DNA from: DASZZX01 sp036260415
GTDB lineage: Bacteria > Actinomycetota > Nitriliruptoria > Nitriliruptorales > JAHWKO01
Direction of reading: 5' to 3'
NCBI GenBank assembly: GCA_036260415.1
Contig: DASZZX010000257.1
Span: 1 to 12,105, forward strand
DNA: 12,105 nucleotides
Part shown: in pieces, positions 1-6,247 of the stretch
Layout of the letters: each line of letters opens with the position of its first letter
How positions within the stretch are numbered: the stretch's first letter is position 1
Notes under the pieces: model-generated
Seen by the model: the letters and a program-made list of their open reading frames with translations, nothing else
What the model was told of the DNA's origin: nothing
Database searches by the model: none
Position numbers and translations under genes: made by a program

Positions 1-1
1 C

Positions 2-19
2 CGGGGGGGGGTCCCCCCG
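2..19 (-). terminator. Possible terminator hairpin after the sigma/anti-sigma unit
   Basis: A G-run and a C-run can pair as a 7-bp stem (CGGGGGG with CCCCCCG) around a 4-nt loop. It lies 17 bp past the stop codon of the leftward gene ending at 37. Any T-run on the minus strand would fall before position 1, outside the window, so an intrinsic terminator can be neither confirmed nor excluded. A bare GC hairpin is the alternative. Confidence 0.3.
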
Positions 20-36
20 ACCGTTCTTGATCCTGA

Positions 37-957
37 TCAGTCCCAGGCTGCGGCCTGCTCAGCAGTACATGGGATGTCGGAGAGCCGGGGCGCCCAGCCC
101 TCTGAGAGGGTGACCCCGTCGAGACGGACGTTGAACCGAACCGTGGTGGTGTCAACGGCGTAGCCAGAGAGGATCTCACCTTCTGGTACGTCCTCGACCT
201 GCGTGTGCCTCGTGAGAGAGGGGTCGTCTGTGGGCGAGACGACCTCCCAGATCGGCGTTAGTCCCAACTCCGTGACATACGACGCAACGTCCGCTGCCCG
301 GACGGGCTCGCCGAGCGCGCAGTGCAGACCACCAAGAACCTCGCCAGGCGTGAAGACCTCGGCCGCCATCGTGTACGGCTGTCCCTGATCAGGCTGCACC
401 GCGATCTCGATGGTCAGTCGTTCCCGGAACACCGCGGGATCGATGGTCATCACCCAGACGTCGCTGCCATCCGCCGGCAGCGTCATCCCTTCGGGGATGT
501 ACTCACCGCCGGTCTGGTTGAAAACTGTGACCTGACCCACCATGGACGGTGAGGCGGCTACGAGCTCGATGTCGGACTCCACGCCGTACTCTCGCAGCTC
601 CGCAGCCAGCGCGTGCCCATCGCGCATCCCGCTGGACATCTCCACCTCGAGTACGCCGTTGGGCAGCTCTCGGATGGCGAACGCACGGCTGCCCTTGTCG
701 AACACCAGACCCGGCGCGACGGCAAGGGTGGCCGCGACCACGGCGATGCCGGCCGCAAGAGCGAGGATGCGCCGTCGCTGTGGAACTCGCGCCGGTGCGG
801 GCGGGTGGGTGACAGCCTTCGCGTCTATCGGCATGGCGGTGATCTCCTGGAACAGTGCCAACTTGGCATCGCTGTCCGACCAGGAGGCCGCCAGCCGGTC
901 GCGGTCCATCGGCGCGAGTCGGCGGATGGCATCGACCGGGTCGTGGTGGTCGCGCAT
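37..957 (-). CDS. Membrane-anchored sigma-factor partner, putative anti-sigma factor
   Basis: A 306-residue protein with an N-terminal cytoplasmic part (about 1-60), one membrane segment (about 63-83, preceded by RRR) and a large external domain (about 84-306). The ATG at 957 is chosen because it overlaps the TGA of the upstream sigma gene (TGATG) and has GGAGG 7 nt upstream; an in-frame ATG at 993 would run inside the sigma gene. Coupling to an ECF sigma gene plus this topology suggests an anti-sigma factor that holds the sigma factor at the membrane. The N-terminus has no cysteine, so it is not a zinc-binding anti-sigma domain of the HxxxCxxC type. The external part starts with AFAIRELPNG, and its C-terminal region (about 213-285: Cys213, a helix ending GLTPIW, then VPEG and TTVRFNV) resembles a PASTA fold. 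Cys213 and Cys297 could form a disulfide. Function is inferred from context and topology only. Confidence 0.75.
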   Translation of the reverse strand: MRDHHDPVDAIRRLAPMDRDRLAASWSDSDAKLALFQEITAMPIDAKAVTHPPAPARVPQRRRILALAAGIAVVAATLAVAPGLVFDKGSRAFAIRELPNGVLEVEMSSGMRDGHALAAELREYGVESDIELVAASPSMVGQVTVFNQTGGEYIPEGMTLPADGSDVWVMTIDPAVFRERLTIEIAVQPDQGQPYTMAAEVFTPGEVLGGLHCALGEPVRAADVASYVTELGLTPIWEVVSPTDDPSLTRHTQVEDVPEGEILSGYAVDTTTVRFNVRLDGVTLSEGWAPRLSDIPCTAEQAAAWD

Positions 958-1535
958 CAGGCTTCCTCCAGTTCGGGACGGGCGGTCGCCCATCTGCCAG
1001 GCTCATCTCCATCCGCCGGGAGACGTTTCACCCCCACCTGCCGCAGGTGCCGCTCGAACCGCTTGCGGGCTCGGTGGAGACGCACCCGGACGGTCGCACG
1101 ACTGCAACCGAGGACCACGGCGATCTCGTCACGGCCGAGGCCGTCCCATGCCACCAGCGTCAACAGCTCGCGGTCGCCGTCGCTCAACTCGGCGAACGCT
1201 GCTGCGATGGCTGCGCGATCTGGGCCTTCCGCCAGCGCGGGCGAGGCGTGTTCCAGCAGACGAGGAAGCTCGCTCGTGAGACGCTCGTCGAGCCGGCGAC
1301 GTCTCCGGTCGCCGCGGTGGTGGCGGGAGAGCACCCGCCGTGCGACGCCGTAGAGCCACGGTCTCGCCTCTTCACCGTCGGGAACGTCGTCGATGCGGCG
1401 CCACGCGACAACGAACGTCTCGGCGACGATGTCGGCGGCGTCGTAGGGGTGCGAGGTGCGTTGCGCCGCGTACGCGAGGATCAGTCCGGAGTACGCGTCG
1501 TAGATCTCCTCGAAGCGCGCTCGCCGGTCAGTCAC
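957..1535 (-). CDS. ECF-subfamily RNA polymerase sigma factor
   Basis: A 192-residue sigma-70 family protein with only regions 2 and 4, the size and layout of an ECF (group 4) sigma factor. Region 2 spans about 7-75: an EIYDAYSGLIL core-binding helix, then DIVAETFVVAWRR, then PWLYGVARRVLSRHHR. Region 4 spans about 115-165: ELSDGDRELLTLVAWDGL, then the helix-turn-helix with GCSRATVRVRLHRARKRF that reads the -35 element. A basic and acidic linker joins them. It would redirect RNA polymerase to a small regulon, held in check by the membrane partner encoded immediately downstream. The GTG at 1535 is the only usable start: the frame has a TGA at 1559-1557 and no other start codon between. Its own Shine-Dalgarno is weak; a strong AGGAGG 26 nt upstream serves a mini-ORF overlapping this start. 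The ECF subgroup was not assigned. Confidence 0.9.
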   Translation of the reverse strand: MTDRRARFEEIYDAYSGLILAYAAQRTSHPYDAADIVAETFVVAWRRIDDVPDGEEARPWLYGVARRVLSRHHRGDRRRRRLDERLTSELPRLLEHASPALAEGPDRAAIAAAFAELSDGDRELLTLVAWDGLGRDEIAVVLGCSRATVRVRLHRARKRFERHLRQVGVKRLPADGDEPGRWATARPELEEA

Positions 1536-1560
1536 GAGCCGACTCGACGCACGACATCAT
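1528..1560 (-). promoter_or_regulatory. Leader mini-ORF overlapping the sigma factor start
   Basis: On the minus strand AGGAGG (1567-1562) is followed by two tandem ATG codons (1560 and 1557) and a 10-codon frame ending at TGA 1530-1528. This frame runs across the sigma GTG at 1535. The sigma gene has no comparable Shine-Dalgarno, so ribosomes loaded here could reinitiate at the GTG. The spacing from AGGAGG to the second ATG is only 4 nt, which is short. A sequencing indel that hides an in-frame ATG start is a real alternative. Confidence 0.35.
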
Positions 1561-1567
1561 CCCTCCT

Positions 1568-1790
1568 GCCCCCGTAGTCGACAGCACCCGGGGACCCCAT
1601 CCATCTCCGGTACCGACAAAGCGTTACACCCCACAGGCCACGCTGGATCGTGCGTCGAGGCAGCCGACCGGGGGAGGCGCGGACGCTACCGGCAAGCGTC
1701 CCTGGCTCCGACCGACGCCAGCAGTTGCCACACGAAGAGCTGTGTCCGCCGGAGGACGCGGACGACCCTCGTTCCGCCGCACGTGACTCT
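1568..1790. other. Non-coding leader and upstream region of the sigma unit
   Basis: I see no convincing gene on either strand; the open frames here have no family signature. It holds TGTAACG on the minus strand (1628-1622), which resembles the AAC-type -35 element of ECF promoters, though I find no clear partner -10 element. It also holds a dyad, GGACGCT (1681-1687) and AGCGTCC (1695-1701) around 7 nt, that overlaps a minus-strand TAGCGT (1688-1683) fitting the TAnnnT pattern of a -10 box. Either could drive the sigma unit; both are inference. Confidence 0.35.
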
Positions 1791-1811
1791 CATGGTGTCA
1801 ACATGGTGTCA
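1791..1811. repeat. 10-bp direct repeat with 11-bp period
   Basis: CATGGTGTCA occurs at 1791-1800 and again at 1802-1811. It sits just past the tRNA terminator. Read on the minus strand it creates a perfect TTGACA (1801-1796), but no -10 box lies at a proper distance, so its meaning is unknown. Confidence 0.6.
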
Positions 1812-1819
1812 CGGGCACG

Positions 1820-1847
1820 AAAAACGCCCCCGACGCATGCGGGAGCG
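1820..1847 (-). terminator. Intrinsic terminator downstream of tRNA-Leu
   Basis: Read on the minus strand, CGCTCCCG and CGGGGGCG pair as an 8-bp stem (one T-G wobble) around a 7-nt loop, followed at once by TTTTT (1824-1820). It is the natural end of the tRNA-Leu transcript and would stop readthrough into the sigma unit. Confidence 0.8.
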
Positions 1848-1875
1848 CCTTCGGCGATTCTGCGTCAGTGGTGGT

Positions 1876-1891
1876 GCTAGAGGGGTCTAGC
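1876..1891. repeat. Perfect 6-bp inverted repeat just 3' of tRNA-Leu
   Basis: GCTAGA and TCTAGC flank GGGG, 7 bp beyond the tRNA discriminator base. It has no T-run, so it is more likely a 3'-trailer hairpin that guides tRNA processing than a terminator. Confidence 0.5.
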
Positions 1892-1898
1892 TGCCAGG

Positions 1899-1982
1899 TG
1901 GGCGAGAGAGGACTTGAACCTCCATGGGCTTGCGCCCACACGGACCTGAACCGTGCGCGTCTGCCAATTCCGCCACTCGCCC
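1899..1982 (-). tRNA. tRNA-Leu(CAG)
   Basis: An 84-nt class II tRNA on the minus strand. The acceptor stem is GGGCGAG/CTCGCCC with discriminator A (complement of 1899). The anticodon stem CACGG/CCGTG encloses TTCAGGT, giving anticodon CAG at 1948-1946, which reads CUG leucine codons. A long variable arm (TGGGC, GCAA, GCCCA) and the T-arm GGTTCAAGTCC follow. The 3' CCA is not encoded. It is transcribed away from fhaA; as I recall, a leucine tRNA next to fhaA also occurs in mycobacteria, so the pairing looks ancestral. Confidence 0.96.
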
Positions 1983-1994
1983 GGACGGTGGCGC

Positions 1995-2000
1995 AGCGTA
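1995..2000 (-). promoter_or_regulatory. Likely -10 box of tRNA-Leu
   Basis: TACGCT on the minus strand fits the TAnnnT -10 pattern and lies 12 bp before the first tRNA base, giving a leader of about 6 nt. No good -35 match is seen at 16-18 bp, which is common in high-GC actinomycetes. Confidence 0.4.
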
Positions 2001-2071
2001 CCCGCGCTGGCCGCGCCAGGCGATGTCCCCGGTGGCTGCAGGGCACCCTGCTGCCCCGCAGCGCCATGGCT

Positions 2072-2089
2072 CGGCGGGGCGCCCCGCCG
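2072..2089. repeat. Perfect 18-bp GC-rich palindrome between tRNA-Leu and fhaA
   Basis: CGGCGGGGC followed directly by its reverse complement GCCCCGCCG. It stands between the divergent tRNA-Leu and fhaA transcription units, so it could be an operator for a dimeric regulator. It could also be a hairpin or a chance product of high GC. Confidence 0.5.
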
Positions 2090-2170
2090 CCAGGCGCGGT
2101 CCGCGCGACCCTCTCTCGCTGAGTGAACGCACGTACCCGTTCGGACAGGGATCCACGAACCGGGCGCGAC

Positions 2171-2176
2171 TAGTCT
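2171..2176 (+). promoter_or_regulatory. Candidate -10 box of the fhaA operon
   Basis: TAGTCT, inside the palindrome GACTAGTC (2168-2175), fits TAnnnT and is the best -10 candidate in the 313 bp between the tRNA and the fhaA start. It would leave a leader of roughly 110 nt. No clear -35 element is seen at 17 bp. Apart from this, the 18-bp palindrome and the tRNA -10 box, the gap shows nothing I can name. Confidence 0.25.
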
Positions 2177-2295
2177 CGTCCGCCCCAGACGACCTGACGC
2201 GGCTCCGCGACCGGACGGTGCCGTGTCCCAGCATGCCGCAGTGGCCGTTGTCGGCCTTCTGCGTGCGAGTATGGCAGGCGAGGACGGAACCGCTG

Positions 2296-3012
2296 GTGGG
2301 GGTGCTGAGCGACTTCGAGCGTCGCCTCGAGGGCGCGGTCGAGGGCTTCTTCGCACGCGCGTTCCGCTCGGGCATCCAACCTGTCGAGCTCGCCAAGGGG
2401 CTGCGCCGCTACGCCACCGACAACCGTCACGTGACCGAGGACGGGGTCGTCGTCCCCAACGTCTACCGCTTCCGTCTGAACCCCAAGGACATCGAACGGT
2501 TGTCCACGTTCGGTGACCGGCTGCGACGAGAACTCGGCGAGGTGGTGGTGGGCACCGCCCAGGAACACGGCTGGCGTCTGCGCGGACCGGCTCTGGTCCG
2601 CATCGAGCCGTCCGAACCGGTCGCGGTCGGCACCTACGAGCTCGCCGGCCGGGTGGAGACCGTGGACCGCGACGCCACCGGCGCGGTGATGGAGGTGTCG
2701 CGCACCCGCGGCCCCACGGAACGGCCCGCTCGCCTGCGAGTGGTGCGAGGAGGTGAGCCCGGCAGCGAGTTCCTTCTCAGCGGGGCGCGCATGGTGGCAG
2801 GCCGGCGTTCGGACTGCGACATCTACCTCGACGACCCCACGGTGTCGCGCCAGCACGCGGCCTTCGTACGACGCGGCACGGAGTGGTGGGTCATCGACTT
2901 GGACTCCACCAACGGTGTGCGCGTCAACGGCGCGGAGACCGTGGAGCGGGTCATCCATCCCGGCGACCGGATCGAGCTGGGAGAGGCCGTCGTCGAGATG
3001 GTCGGGAGCTGA
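2296..3012 (+). CDS. fhaA: FhaA: DUF3662 and FHA-domain phosphothreonine-binding protein
   Basis: A 238-residue protein. The N-terminal DUF3662/FhaA domain (about 1-115, opening GVLSDFERRLEGAVEGFFARAF) is joined by a short linker to a C-terminal FHA domain (about 146-238) with the phosphothreonine-pocket residues in place: GRRS at 169-172, SRQH at 184-187, STNG at 204-207. In mycobacteria FhaA binds phosphorylated MviN/MurJ and slows late peptidoglycan synthesis at poles and septum. GTG at 2296 is chosen because family homology begins there; the frame stays open back to 1924, but that part overlaps the tRNA and looks non-coding. It is the first gene of the kinase operon, 85 bp before fhaB. 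It is far shorter than the mycobacterial protein (about 530 residues), which carries a long low-complexity linker missing here. No membrane segment; cytoplasmic. Confidence 0.9.
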   Translation: MGVLSDFERRLEGAVEGFFARAFRSGIQPVELAKGLRRYATDNRHVTEDGVVVPNVYRFRLNPKDIERLSTFGDRLRRELGEVVVGTAQEHGWRLRGPALVRIEPSEPVAVGTYELAGRVETVDRDATGAVMEVSRTRGPTERPARLRVVRGGEPGSEFLLSGARMVAGRRSDCDIYLDDPTVSRQHAAFVRRGTEWWVIDLDSTNGVRVNGAETVERVIHPGDRIELGEAVVEMVGS

Positions 3013-3086
3013 CCGTGGCGCCATCCGTGCCCGAGCAGGCGCGCTCGCCCGCGACCCTCGACCCGCCGCCGCGCCACCCTCGGGGC

Positions 3087-3094
3087 GGAGGTGA
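3087..3094 (+). promoter_or_regulatory. Strong ribosome binding site of fhaB
   Basis: GGAGGTGA matches the anti-Shine-Dalgarno end of 16S rRNA over 8 bases. Its GGAGG core ends 6 nt before the GTG at 3098, which fixes that start. Confidence 0.75.
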
Positions 3095-3097
3095 GTC

Positions 3098-3565
3098 GTG
3101 GACGTCGCCATCCTCACGCTGCTGAAGCTGGTGCTCCTGGCGATGCTCTACGTGTTCCTGTTCCGAGCGGTTCGGGCGGTGACCGCCGATCTCTTCGGTC
3201 CCCGTCGCGCCAGGACCAGCGCCCCGCGGCCGCGACCGGTGGTCGTCGAGCAGGCCGCTCGCAGGAACCGCCGGCCGCCGCGCGAGATGGTGGTTCACCC
3301 ACCGGACGGACGGCCCGAAGTGGTACCCCTGGAACGGCAGACGGTCACCCTGGGCCGCAGCGAGAGGATGACCGTGCAGTTGGACGACGTGTACGTGTCC
3401 GACGAGCACGCCCTGGTGTCGCCCGCAGACGACGGGTGGCTGGTGCGCGACCTCGGCTCGACCAACGGCACGTTCCTCAACGGCGCGAAGGTCACGCAGC
3501 CGACCACCCTCACCGCCGGCGACCAGCTGCGGATCGGCAAGACCCGCATCGAGGTCCGACGATGA
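3098..3565 (+). CDS. fhaB: FhaB: membrane-anchored FHA-domain protein
   Basis: A 155-residue protein, the same length I recall for mycobacterial FhaB/FipA. One membrane segment at about 4-22 is followed by a basic, proline-rich linker (35-65) and a C-terminal FHA domain (about 73-155). Phosphothreonine-pocket residues are present: GRS at 86-88, Ser101 and His104 in SDEHA, STNG at 121-124, and NG at 128-129. In mycobacteria it is phosphorylated by PknA and links the kinases to the division machinery (FtsZ, FtsQ). Here it would tether phosphorylated partners to the inner face of the membrane beside the kinases. The start is GTG with an unusually good ribosome binding site. Its TGA overlaps the ATG of a 31-codon ORF as ATGA. 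Confidence 0.92.
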   Translation: MDVAILTLLKLVLLAMLYVFLFRAVRAVTADLFGPRRARTSAPRPRPVVVEQAARRNRRPPREMVVHPPDGRPEVVPLERQTVTLGRSERMTVQLDDVYVSDEHALVSPADDGWLVRDLGSTNGTFLNGAKVTQPTTLTAGDQLRIGKTRIEVRR

Positions 3566-3657
3566 CCCCCCGGGAGGGCGCAGCTGCGGTCCAGCCGCGC
3601 TCGCAACCGAGCCGGCGGCGGGTGGGCGCGCTGCTCGCCGCCGGAGCGGGCCGATGA
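3562..3657 (+). CDS. Candidate 31-residue small protein bridging fhaB and pstP
   Basis: ATG at 3562 overlaps the fhaB stop as ATGA, and the TGA at 3655-3657 overlaps the pstP start as ATGA. The 31-codon frame therefore fills the 88-bp gap exactly and continues the overlap pattern of the rest of the operon. The peptide begins MTPREGAAAV, has a basic centre (PSRRR at 16-20) and ends with a short apolar stretch (VGALLAAGAG), too short to span a membrane with confidence. I recognise no family. It has no strong ribosome binding site of its own, so coupling to fhaB would carry translation, and it contains the GGAG serving pstP. It may be a real microprotein, or simply a translated bridge that keeps ribosomes moving into pstP. 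High GC leaves many frames open by chance, so confidence is moderate. Confidence 0.4.
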   Translation: MTPREGAAAVQPRSQPSRRRVGALLAAGAGR

Positions 3658-4907
3658 GACGCCTCGAGATCGCAGCCGCCAGCGACGTCGGCCGCATGCG
3701 GACCCGCAACGAGGACGCCTACCACGCCGGCGACGGTGTGTTCGCGGTCGCCGACGGCATGGGCGGGCACCTCGCCGGCGACGTCGCGTCGGCCACGGCG
3801 CTGCTCCCGGTGCGCTCGCTCGACGGCAAGGTGTTCGCGGACGCCGCCAGCGCCCAGGCGGCCCTGCTCGACGCCATCCTTGCCGCCAACGCCGCGGTCG
3901 TCCGGAAGGCGGCGGACGAACCCACCCTCCACGGCATGGGCACCACCCTCACGGCCACCATCGTCGAGGGCCGGCGGCTGCACGTTGGTCATGTCGGCGA
4001 CTCCCGCGCCTACCTCGTCCGGGAGGGGCAGATCGCGCAGCTGACCCGCGACCACACGTTGGTGGCTCATCTGATCGAAGAGGGCCAGATCACCCGCGAG
4101 GAAGCCGCGATCCACCCGCAGCGCTCCATCGTCACCCGGGCGATCGGCGTGGACGTCGACCTCGACGTGGACACGCTGACGATCGAGCTGCATGACCGTG
4201 ACGAGGTGCTGCTCTGCTCGGACGGGTTGACCGGTCCCGTCAGCGACACGGCGATCCTGGAGACGCTCACGACCGAGCGCAGCATCGACCGGGCGGTGCA
4301 GCGGCTGATCGAGCTCGCCAACGCCAACGGTGGACCGGACAACATCACGGTGGTCCTCCTGCGCTACCACGAGGACGACCCGGGCCGGGACGGCGACGGT
4401 CAGACGGCCACCACCGTGATCCGTCCCGACGCCGATGCCGGGGGGCGCGACCACGACTGGGCGGGGGCGCTGGGACGCATGGGGGCGGTGGGAGGAAGGC
4501 TCCGCGGTCACACCGAGGCCGACGAGGACACGACCGGGCGCCGCGCCCGCCGTGTGGCCACCGCCGTCGCGGTGCTGCTCGGGTTGTTGGCTCTGGTCGT
4601 GGCGGTCGGCTGGTGGCTGCTCTCCCGCTCCTACTTCGTCGGTCTGGACGACCGTCGGGTCGCGGTCTACCACGGCGTGCCGGCCTCGCTCGGTCCCGTG
4701 GAGCTGGCGTGGCTGGCGGAGACGACCGACGTCGGCGTGTCGGACGTGCCGCGGTGGAAGGTGGAGGACCTCGAGAACGGCATCGCCGCCGCGGACCTCG
4801 CCGACGCGCGCCGCATCGTGGACAACCTCCGCGCGCTCCGCCAGGAGCGTCAACGCAGCCGGCCGTCCACCGCACGACCCTCACCCGCCGCGTCGCCCGC
4901 ACCATGA
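3654..4907 (+). CDS. pstP: PstP: membrane PP2C-type Ser/Thr protein phosphatase
   Basis: A 417-residue PPM/PP2C phosphatase. The catalytic domain (about 1-240) shows the metal-binding motifs in order: RTRNEDA (16-22), VADGMGGH (32-39), GDSRAY (115-120), SDGLT (189-193) and GPDNIT (227-232), so the Mn/Mg-binding aspartates are intact. A charged linker leads to one membrane segment (about 301-323) and an external domain (324-417) opening SRSYFVGLDD, as in other actinobacterial PstP. It removes phosphate from the kinases of this operon and their cell-wall substrates, closing the signalling loop. The start is ATG at 3654 with GGAG 7 nt upstream. The stop overlaps the rodA start as ATGA. It is shorter than the mycobacterial enzyme (about 514 residues), mostly in the external tail, which here ends in a Ser/Pro/Ala-rich stretch. 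Confidence 0.95.
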   Translation: MRRLEIAAASDVGRMRTRNEDAYHAGDGVFAVADGMGGHLAGDVASATALLPVRSLDGKVFADAASAQAALLDAILAANAAVVRKAADEPTLHGMGTTLTATIVEGRRLHVGHVGDSRAYLVREGQIAQLTRDHTLVAHLIEEGQITREEAAIHPQRSIVTRAIGVDVDLDVDTLTIELHDRDEVLLCSDGLTGPVSDTAILETLTTERSIDRAVQRLIELANANGGPDNITVVLLRYHEDDPGRDGDGQTATTVIRPDADAGGRDHDWAGALGRMGAVGGRLRGHTEADEDTTGRRARRVATAVAVLLGLLALVVAVGWWLLSRSYFVGLDDRRVAVYHGVPASLGPVELAWLAETTDVGVSDVPRWKVEDLENGIAAADLADARRIVDNLRALRQERQRSRPSTARPSPAASPAP

Positions 4908-6247
4908 GCTCGGCGAACGTCGCCCGCACGAGCAACCCGGCACGGACGACCGAACGCCAGCTGCTCGGCTTGGCACTGGTCGTGGTGGTCGGCGCCTACG
5001 CCGTGGCAGCGCTCGCCGCGGCCGGCAACCTGTCGACCGGCGCCCTGCTCTACAGCGGTGCCCTGATCGCCCTGGCCGCGATCGCACACCTGGCGGTGCG
5101 ACGCCTCGCCCCTTTCGCCGACCCGGTCCTGCTGCCCACCGCGTTCCTGCTCAACGGCTTGGGACTGGTGCTGGTCCGGCGCATCGACTTCGCGCAGGGC
5201 ACGCGTCTGGCGGGGGCCCAGACCACCTGGACCGTGGTGGGCATCGGCCTGTTCGCATTGACCCTGCTGCTGGTCGACGATCACCGCCGGCTCGCCCGTT
5301 TCCGCTACACGGCAGGAGCGGCCACGCTGGCTCTGCTGCTGCTCCCGATGGTGCCCGGCATCGGTCAGGTCGTGAACGGGGCGCGCCTGTGGGTCGACCT
5401 GGGGCTGCTGTCGTTCCAGCCGGGTGAGCTGGCGAAGCTGACCATGGTGGTGTTCCTGGCGGGTTACCTGGAGGACAAGCGTGCGCTGCTGTCGGTGGCC
5501 ACCACCAGGGCGGGCCCGCTGCTGCTGCCGGCGCCGCGGCACCTCGCCCCGGTGCTGGTGGCAGCGCTGGGCGGCGTCGGGATCCTGGTGGTCCAACGGG
5601 ATCTGGGCAGCAGCCTGCTGTTCTTCGGGGTTTTCGTCGCGATGCTGTACATCGCGACCGGCCGTGCCGCCTACCCGGCGATCGGACTCACCGCCTTCCT
5701 GGTCGGCGGGGCGACGGCGTACGCAGCGTTCTCGCACGTCCAGCTGCGATTCACGATCTGGCTGCGCCCGTTCGACGAGCGGCTGATCAACGACGAGAGC
5801 TACCAGCTGGTGCAGTCGCTGTTCGCCCTCGGCACGGGCGGGCTGACCGGGACCGGCCTCGGCCTCGGCCGACCCCAGATCCCGGCCGCCGCCACGGACG
5901 CGATCTTCGCCGTGCTCGGGGAGGAGCTGGGGCTGCTCGGCGCGACGGCCACCCTGCTCGCCTTCCTGCTGGTGGTGACCAGGGGGTACAAGACCGCGCT
6001 GATCGCCGCCGACGAGGTCGGCACGCTGCTCGCTGCCGGACTGTCGACCATCCTGGCCCTGCAGGTCTTCGTCATCGTGGGAGGGGTCACCCGCCTGGTG
6101 CCGCTCACCGGCATCACCCTGCCGTTCGTCTCCTACGGCGGGTCCAGCCTGATCGCCAACTACCTGCTGCTGGCCCTGCTGCTGCGGATCAGCGACGGCG
6201 CCCACCGCAGCGCCCGCTTCGGTCCCGCCGGGACGGGCCGGTCGTGA
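4904..6247 (+). CDS. rodA: RodA/FtsW-family SEDS peptidoglycan glycosyltransferase
   Basis: A 447-residue polytopic membrane protein of the SEDS family, which polymerises lipid II into glycan strands with a partner class B PBP. Family blocks appear in order: NGARLWVDLG..FQPGELAKL (158-179), QRDLGSSLLF (231-240), SYQLVQSLFALGTGGLTGTGLG (299-320), TDAIFAVLGEELGLLG (331-346) and GITLPFVSYGGSSL (403-416). About ten or more membrane segments are evident. The loop carrying the conserved catalytic aspartate reads RPFDERLINDESYQ (288-301), with several acidic candidates in place of the DPxGxGYQ form of many SEDS proteins. ATG at 4904 overlaps the pstP stop as ATGA and has no strong ribosome binding site, so it is probably coupled; the frame is open upstream but only as a shadow of pstP. 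Position beside pbpA argues for the RodA rather than the division FtsW role. Confidence 0.93.
   Translation: MSSANVARTSNPARTTERQLLGLALVVVVGAYAVAALAAAGNLSTGALLYSGALIALAAIAHLAVRRLAPFADPVLLPTAFLLNGLGLVLVRRIDFAQGTRLAGAQTTWTVVGIGLFALTLLLVDDHRRLARFRYTAGAATLALLLLPMVPGIGQVVNGARLWVDLGLLSFQPGELAKLTMVVFLAGYLEDKRALLSVATTRAGPLLLPAPRHLAPVLVAALGGVGILVVQRDLGSSLLFFGVFVAMLYIATGRAAYPAIGLTAFLVGGATAYAAFSHVQLRFTIWLRPFDERLINDESYQLVQSLFALGTGGLTGTGLGLGRPQIPAAATDAIFAVLGEELGLLGATATLLAFLLVVTRGYKTALIAADEVGTLLAAGLSTILALQVFVIVGGVTRLVPLTGITLPFVSYGGSSLIANYLLLALLLRISDGAHRSARFGPAGTGRS

Noticed and set aside
542..1577. Plus-strand open frames across the sigma and anti-sigma genes
   Set aside because: Low-complexity Arg/Ser/Ala-rich translations without motifs; the minus strand encodes a recognisable ECF sigma factor and a coupled partner.
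1791..1982. Integration (att) site at the tRNA-Leu gene
   Set aside because: No second copy of the tRNA 3' end and no integrase or phage-like gene in the window; the 10-bp direct repeats do not match the tRNA.
1924..2295. Upstream in-frame extension of fhaA
   Set aside because: It overlaps the tRNA gene and encodes no FhaA-like sequence; family homology begins at the GTG at 2296.
3015..3125. Possible 36-codon ORF between fhaA and fhaB starting at GTG 3015 behind GGGAG
   Set aside because: It runs 28 bp into fhaB in another frame rather than ending in a tight overlap, is Pro-rich without features, and fhaB already has its own strong ribosome binding site.
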